This document shows, in pieces, positions 29,301-33,537 of a DNA stretch of 33,537 bases (position 1 is its first letter; each line of letters starts with the position of its first letter). Position numbers and translations under genes: made by a program. The notes beneath the pieces were generated by a model. The model was given only the letters and a program-made list of their open reading frames with translations. It made no database searches and had not been told where the DNA came from. Location of the stretch: positions 1 to 33,537 of the IMG/VR virus record IMGVR_UViG_3300017713_000035. One strand, given 5' to 3'. The DNA is from a virus.

Positions 29301-31133
29301 TTCTTTCCAACACCTACAAATAGTCAAAGAGGAAATTATGAGCCGGTTGAAGAAACATATTATGTACAGGGAGTATCATTAGGAGCTACATTACCAAAAT
29401 CACAAAAAATTAGATTTGATGATAATGAGTTAATAACTACATTATCTCCAGTAGCAACTGCAGAAACTTCTAGATTCGATAATGCATCAATTGATTCTAA
29501 TCGATTAGGACTTTTTTATTCAATGGCAGATCAAATTAATAAAGAAATATTTAATCAAATAGGAGACATTGCTCTAGATGATTATGTGGGAGATCCAGAT
29601 GATACATATGAACTTGAATATCATGACCTGACTGATTTTGCAAAAGGTTATTGGAAGAAGTATACAGATAAAAATGATATCAATGCATATATGAGAATTT
29701 TTAGTCAATTTGATTTTGCATTATTTGAATCTATTCGACAAATGTTGCCAGACCGTGCTGATGAGGTAATGGGATTATTGGTGGAGCCGCATGCATTAGA
29801 AAGATCAAAAGCAGTTCCATTCAAAAAACCGGAACAATCTAGTCATCATTATGAAGCACTAGTGCCTAGCTTAGAGCCATCTGCATCTACATCATATCGT
29901 TACTATGAAGGTGAGGCGTCGGGTAGTAGTGCAATGATTGGCACATTAGCATTTACACCTCCGGCCGGCGATAATGGATATTCTGATGATGGTAATTATT
30001 TTGGATCATATCAAAGAAATTTTACTTCAAGTACAGATTACTTTACAAAACAAGTTTTTCCTAAAGATTTGAGGCCATCAGTTTCTGCATCATTCTTGAA
30101 TGGATATATAGTAGTAAATGAAGGGAAAGAGGGTCTACCACGTGATACCAATTATAGATGGCTAGACGCTACTTGTGGAAATTTAGCATCCCAAGATAAT
30201 AATGATTTAGCTCAGAATGGGAGTATTGATCTAGATGAGGGCTTTGCAACAGATATAGTTCGTGCACAATTTAAAACATATACTCAAACAGCAACTATAC
30301 AAGATTTTAAAATAACAGTTGATCATCAAGATTCGACATTAAATGCATCTGGATCTGTATCCGTAAAACTTATAACAACAGAAGATAATGCATTTGCAAG
30401 AAATAGATCAGTGAGTGCTTCTGCATTTCCATATAAACATTTAACTGAGACTAGACATTCTGAGTTGTTTAAATATAGTGGTGCAACAGAACGAACTGAT
30501 ACTTTTTTGTTTGCAAATGTACATGTACCAAAACAAACAAATGTGACAGTAGAATTAATTTTAAATAATCCTGAAGGATCTGTTTCAAGACCACATATTG
30601 ATCATATTGGGATGATACAGACAATAAATAAAGCAGGGTATGGTGCTCAAGATTTATATATTGATAAAGTTAGGCCAAGTACTATATTTAGAAAGAAGAC
30701 TTTCCATTTTCATGAAACAGATCCTACTAAGTCTTCTTACTTCAATGATGACATGAGACGTAGAAGTGGGTCAAAACATCGTAAACAATTTACTAATAGT
30801 AATCAGGGAAGGTTTTTTCCAGGACCATTAGTGTTTAGTCAATCATTAGATATAACTCAATATAGAGATGACGAATCATTTAAGATAAATTCAAAATATC
30901 TAGGATCGCAACTTTCAGCTCCCGGCGTAAATGATAATTCCGGATATGCTGAATTAAATTACGAACCTATAGTACAAGTATTTATTACCAATCCAAATCA
31001 AATTGTATATAATGCAACACCAACAGTTACAGTAGCCGGACAAGAGAATCCTGGTAACCTTGAAGTTGATTCAGGACCAGGTATTATAGTAAATCGTCCA
31101 TTTAGACCAATTTCAAATGCGACTAGAAATTAA
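26379..31133 (+). CDS. Giant baseplate/tail protein with LamG-like domain
   Basis: Encodes 1584 residues, the largest gene of the window. About residues 565-612 carry WRRIVNNLPYLLKTKGTARG and IKSLMNTYGIPQTLLSIREY, a segment that resembles tail proteins of the gpI type and large T4-like baseplate proteins. From about 627 to 900 there is a beta-rich region starting YALQFDGGKGVDAIDSPHIK and including typical LamG/concanavalin-like strand and turn patterns, which may bind glycans. Later parts are beta-rich and Ser/Thr-rich. It is likely a wedge or fibre-anchor protein that could touch the host surface. The exact T4 counterpart is unclear. Confidence 0.75.
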   Translation: MSLDRFINKEELLSKQSSQPNKWTEELVSSNLLGNLAIDMPGTFQGAMVNGVPVSNADVRSNIEAHIYSPGGDYLDSAYMLTSRLDTNNKLGINTSDFANKINVKSGNYLAVFNIHNSLSIAGDYNDRGLKIVEISPDRKEIYLRGNPACSKYDRYLSSISDGLLIIPEIRKTLVAGNLVLNFGKNRVSTIVNINGWNDSDGMVVKLLKPLNEEVGESDLAWIDSELADPTVFSIVLDITPEDVKVYIRRANFDAESNYNIITETDFKNYTELLGKSTSTSEQIVQQLLSGSFSDPIGIDYSGFQNFVFYSSAAERLANFKYKLQQIEHYDNQISLLQLSSSIIPTLGTDKALAESRKTSVIGTFDGFEKWLYNEPTSSLFTHQDVYDQAHTNGNPTRLEGGVLASDVYQIQPFPKFITGSSDPDGAGEYTLHGSESTLGTEWYNGTLASASLYDSENEKILLNSIPEHIRLDSNNDQYELFVNMIGHHFDILYSYADALAKTYHPIEHPKLGHTKDTLYQVAESLGWKLFNGKQASALWQYKLGKSETGSLASTGSIFTKTDEDITTEVWRRIVNNLPYLLKTKGTARGIKSLMNTYGIPQTLLSIREYGGPAVAEDKPTLIEDRFSYALQFDGGKGVDAIDSPHIKYNPRNYTTNIGSWGFQREGLSSGAKIPEQTREFRFKPAVKESMVLMSTVVDNDSPVSSDVRVYAQLVLEHTGSYSGSDNYGRLVLCQRGAHGTFNPITGSTDWAPLYDGEFWNARYFFTATGSGAGTYNEVAGLNTTYHIQVQKASDYISGKIIHRVSASFVPTDTSHKTGWSSAVNDNHKHRICIGGHPGTGTSKDQFQVNTNLRRFMGETSLGFTNANGPNLMMFSGSMQEYRSWLEHLSQKTFDFHTLNPTSYASSLTATSSYDTLVRHYPLGTDLNAVDHTLTNHRLMTSSHPAQTVLDAQLQYGGDPEDLVNSGSSYATMSFFPTPTNSQRGNYEPVEETYYVQGVSLGATLPKSQKIRFDDNELITTLSPVATAETSRFDNASIDSNRLGLFYSMADQINKEIFNQIGDIALDDYVGDPDDTYELEYHDLTDFAKGYWKKYTDKNDINAYMRIFSQFDFALFESIRQMLPDRADEVMGLLVEPHALERSKAVPFKKPEQSSHHYEALVPSLEPSASTSYRYYEGEASGSSAMIGTLAFTPPAGDNGYSDDGNYFGSYQRNFTSSTDYFTKQVFPKDLRPSVSASFLNGYIVVNEGKEGLPRDTNYRWLDATCGNLASQDNNDLAQNGSIDLDEGFATDIVRAQFKTYTQTATIQDFKITVDHQDSTLNASGSVSVKLITTEDNAFARNRSVSASAFPYKHLTETRHSELFKYSGATERTDTFLFANVHVPKQTNVTVELILNNPEGSVSRPHIDHIGMIQTINKAGYGAQDLYIDKVRPSTIFRKKTFHFHETDPTKSSYFNDDMRRRSGSKHRKQFTNSNQGRFFPGPLVFSQSLDITQYRDDESFKINSKYLGSQLSAPGVNDNSGYAELNYEPIVQVFITNPNQIVYNATPTVTVAGQENPGNLEVDSGPGIIVNRPFRPISNATRN

Positions 31134-31190
31134 ATTAATCACAACAAATATAGTTAACGGGTAAAAATCAAAAGAAATCAAAGCCGACGT

Positions 31191-31204
31191 ATATTTATTA
31201 AAAA
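31191..31204 (+). promoter_or_regulatory. Late-type motif ATATTTATTAAAAA
   Basis: Identical to the copy at 18917. It lies 13 bases before the ATG at 31218, in the 84-base gap after the giant gene, and starts a further structural unit. Confidence 0.6.
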
Positions 31205-31217
31205 GATAGGGTAAATC

Positions 31218-31880
31218 ATGGGATATTTAAACAATTCAACAATTACAGTAGATGCAATCCTTACCAAAAAGGGTAGAGAGATTTTAGCATCAGGACAAGC
31301 TAATTTCAATATAGCACAATTTGCATTAGCAGATGATGAGGTAGATTATGATCTATATAATCCAGACCATCCATTAGGATCTGCATACTATGGTGCAGCA
31401 ATAGAAAATATGCCGGTAGTAGAAGCATTGCCAGATGAAACGCAAATGCTAAAATATAAATTAGTAACATTATCAAAAGGGTCTTCACAAATACCTGTTG
31501 TTAGTGTTGGTAATTTAAATAATACCGGAATTCAAATTAATTATGGGGAATCATTTACAATTGAACCTCAAACAATTAATATGCAAGCAGGAAATACTAC
31601 ATTTGGATATACTGCAATATTATCAGATTCAGGAGTATGTAATATTTCTGCTACAGGAGGGTCGGCTGGTACAACAGTTCCTAGATTTGTAGGAGATGCA
31701 TCAGCAGCAAGAAGTGTAACAGTATCAGGAACATCATTTACTATAACCGGTAAACGTCATACTGCCAGTAATAAACAAGCAACAATATTATTTGTTGGAA
31801 ATGAAACTGGTGGTAGAGTAGTTGTTCCGCTAATAGTAAATAGAGATGTATTACCAACAACAGGGTACAGCGTCGCTTAA
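31218..31880 (+). CDS. Virion structural protein with Ig-like C-terminal domain
   Basis: Encodes 220 residues. The N-terminal part (GYLNNSTITVDAILTKKGRE, then FNIAQFALADDEVDYDLYNP) is a pattern seen in many T4-like phage structural proteins of unknown role. Residues about 95-205 are Ser/Thr/Gly-rich beta strands (TFGYTAILSDSGVCNISATG) consistent with an Ig-like domain. Such domains often decorate virions and bind surfaces weakly. AGGAG follows its stop for the next gene, which starts 13 bases later. Confidence 0.75.
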   Translation: MGYLNNSTITVDAILTKKGREILASGQANFNIAQFALADDEVDYDLYNPDHPLGSAYYGAAIENMPVVEALPDETQMLKYKLVTLSKGSSQIPVVSVGNLNNTGIQINYGESFTIEPQTINMQAGNTTFGYTAILSDSGVCNISATGGSAGTTVPRFVGDASAARSVTVSGTSFTITGKRHTASNKQATILFVGNETGGRVVVPLIVNRDVLPTTGYSVA

Positions 31881-31893
31881 AGGAGATAAATAA

Positions 31894-33198
31894 ATGGCAG
31901 TAAGATATTCAAATAGAAATAATAATAATGCAAGATTGGCAGTTGATAGATTTGGTAATCAAGTATCAATGGCTACTAGTAGACCAGGGCCTACTAATAC
32001 ACAACTTATTCAAGAACAGGCTCAAATATTAGCTAATCAGATTATTCAAGAACAGCAGTTAGCTGAAGAAATAGCAGCACAGGGAAGAATATTTACAAAT
32101 TTTGGTACTGGCGATATTAGAGGCGAATATGAAGAGGTTGTAACTAAAGGATTGTTTTCAGGTAATACTGGTAGTTTTACTACAATGTTTACATCTTCTT
32201 TATTAACTGCAACTCAAAAAACATATTATCAAGAATTAAGTTCAATAGCAGATCCTGCAAATAATAGTCAGGCAGCATCAGAATTATCTATTGCATATGG
32301 ACATTTTAATGGTTCCGGTTCAGTAGATTTGACAGGTAATTTAAATAATGATACGCCATCAAGAGCTATTTATAGACAATATGCTCAATTATTATTAGCA
32401 CCAAATGATAAGAAATTTACAATTAACGGAACAGATACCGATTCAATATATGTATTAAATTTTAATAGAGCAAGAATAAGAGAAAAGGTTGATCCAGGAA
32501 ATTTTGAAGTTTCATTAGCTCGACTATCAGGTTCACAGTTTATTGAAGGAGCAGGTGGTAATGCTGGACAGAATTCAGAACATACTGGTTCAAATGTAAA
32601 ATTAGATGGAAGTGGTGTATATGTACAAGTTATTGATGATTCATCTATTAATGATCCAAGTGCAACAGAAGGAGGTTTAGTATATAATTTAATATCTGGT
32701 TCAATCGACGGAGGAACATCGATTTTTAGTCCAACAGCTCCAGTATATTATGGATTGTTATATCCACAACATGGTGTTGCAATATTAAATGGTGATGTAT
32801 TAGATACCAATACAAATTTTGGAACAGTATCAGGATCACAAGTACAAGGTGATAATACAGTTAAATTATTTCATTCCATATCATCATCTCATGGGTTAGT
32901 TGATACATCAACAAGGACAGGTGGTATTCAAGCAAGGTCATCTGAAAAGGTTACTGCAACTTATTACTTCGTACGAATTAAAAATGGTGAATATAATTAT
33001 TCAAATAATCCAACATTTACAACAGGGTCATTAGGAGAAGTTGCATATTCATCATTTGCAGCTGATCCGCAAGTTTATATTACTTCAATCGGTCTTTATA
33101 ATGCACAAAGAGAATTGTTAGCAGTAGCAAAACTAAGTCAACCATTATTAAAATCGTTTACAAGAGAAGCATTAATCAAAGTTAAATTAGACTTCTAA
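31894..33198 (+). CDS. Virion structural protein
   Basis: Encodes 434 residues. A helical Gln-rich N-terminal segment (TQLIQEQAQILANQIIQEQQ) is followed by beta-rich sequence with many Gly, Ser and Asn. Near the C-terminus AADPQVYITSIGLYNAQREL and LAVAKLSQPLLKSF form a pattern common among T4-like tail or baseplate proteins. It belongs to the same late operon as its neighbours. Preceded by AAAGGAG. The exact counterpart is not identified. Confidence 0.75.
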   Translation: MAVRYSNRNNNNARLAVDRFGNQVSMATSRPGPTNTQLIQEQAQILANQIIQEQQLAEEIAAQGRIFTNFGTGDIRGEYEEVVTKGLFSGNTGSFTTMFTSSLLTATQKTYYQELSSIADPANNSQAASELSIAYGHFNGSGSVDLTGNLNNDTPSRAIYRQYAQLLLAPNDKKFTINGTDTDSIYVLNFNRARIREKVDPGNFEVSLARLSGSQFIEGAGGNAGQNSEHTGSNVKLDGSGVYVQVIDDSSINDPSATEGGLVYNLISGSIDGGTSIFSPTAPVYYGLLYPQHGVAILNGDVLDTNTNFGTVSGSQVQGDNTVKLFHSISSSHGLVDTSTRTGGIQARSSEKVTATYYFVRIKNGEYNYSNNPTFTTGSLGEVAYSSFAADPQVYITSIGLYNAQRELLAVAKLSQPLLKSFTREALIKVKLDF

Positions 33199-33214
33199 CA
33201 AATAGCGATATGAT

Positions 33215-33537
33215 ATGTCAAATGTATTTAGACAAATTAAATCTGCGGACGTTCATCAAAGGCCATTTAAGGCCTATAAACAATATTATGTATTAAGTAA
33301 TAATATTGGAACCGGACATGTAACACAATCCGGTATTTATTATGACGGTCGTATTGATCAAGACGGAGAGATTCCATATATTACAAATTCCGATGGAACT
33401 AATATGTATGTCTCTTGGCATGCTGTTAAACAACGTTTTTATGATAATCGATCAACTGCATTACCAGAACATGTTCTCAATCCATTAAATAAAAGATTCT
33501 TATTTATATCTTCATCTACTTTAACATTACCATACAA
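33215..33537 (+). CDS. Virion structural protein (3' end outside window)
   Basis: The ATG at 33215 opens a frame that runs off the right edge, giving at least 107 residues. It begins MSNVFRQIKSADVHQRPFKA, followed by Tyr/Gly-rich beta-like sequence (YYVLSNNIGTGHVTQSGIYY). This start resembles neighbouring virion proteins in style. An ATG at 33210 in another frame is soon closed. It starts 16 bases after the preceding stop, in the same late operon. Function cannot be stated further. Confidence 0.7.
   Translation, partial: MSNVFRQIKSADVHQRPFKAYKQYYVLSNNIGTGHVTQSGIYYDGRIDQDGEIPYITNSDGTNMYVSWHAVKQRFYDNRSTALPEHVLNPLNKRFLFISSSTLTLPY

Overview
The window is a gene-dense, AT-rich piece of a large tailed-phage genome. 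Every supported gene lies on the + strand. The contractile-tail baseplate genes (gp5-like hub, gp25-like and gp6-like wedge proteins) and a gp55-like sigma factor point to a T4-like myovirus. The host is probably a Bacteroidota bacterium, most likely a flavobacterium. This is inferred from an Hc1-type histone-like protein, a DUF4494-like protein, a signal peptide ending in AQ, and host-like AT-rich promoters. No tRNA, rRNA, IS element or CRISPR array was seen.

Layout. Bases 1-1923 hold the 3' part of a long helical protein with six regularly placed [I/L]NE motifs, read here as a possible prohead-protease polyprotein. Bases 2010-4256 carry small genes: two membrane proteins, an Hc1-like protein, a coiled-coil membrane-anchored protein, a protein with a possible capsid-targeting N-terminus, and an outer-membrane barrel protein whose gene is bracketed by inverted repeats. 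An intrinsic terminator closes this block. Bases 4333-9262 are a run of small early-type genes, mostly unknown, including a GIY-YIG/T5orf172-type nuclease, a possible winged-helix protein, a DUF4494-like protein and a SAM methyltransferase. Bases 9276-9792 hold an Hsp20 gene, also bracketed by an inverted repeat. Bases 10184-12503 encode an ATP-dependent DNA ligase and a UV-damage endonuclease. Bases 12500-16773 encode a four-helix membrane/coiled-coil protein, a Cys4 basic protein, a ClpP protease, a YhaM-like HD phosphohydrolase and the late sigma factor. From 16809 to the right edge the genes are structural: gp5-like hub, gp25, gp6, several large baseplate or tail proteins, and a small nucleotidyltransferase set among them.

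Two promoter-like families appear. One is a long conserved block (TTAGGTTATTTGAAATAT, then TTCCTTATCTTTAT, then an AT tail) before early and metabolic genes. The other is a short ATATTTAT(A)TTAAA motif close before structural and some small genes, and is a candidate for the site used by the encoded gp55-like sigma factor.

The most unusual feature is a pair of unrelated genes of nearly equal size (136 and 137 codons: outer-membrane barrel and Hsp20). Each sits between long, well-matched inverted arms, one in the 5' leader and one just past the stop codon, with nearly the same geometry. In the mRNA the two ends of each gene could pair. Other points worth a second look are the [I/L]NE polyprotein, two proteins with a similar amphipathic N-terminus followed by an LxE site, and a minimal nucleotidyltransferase inside the baseplate operon.
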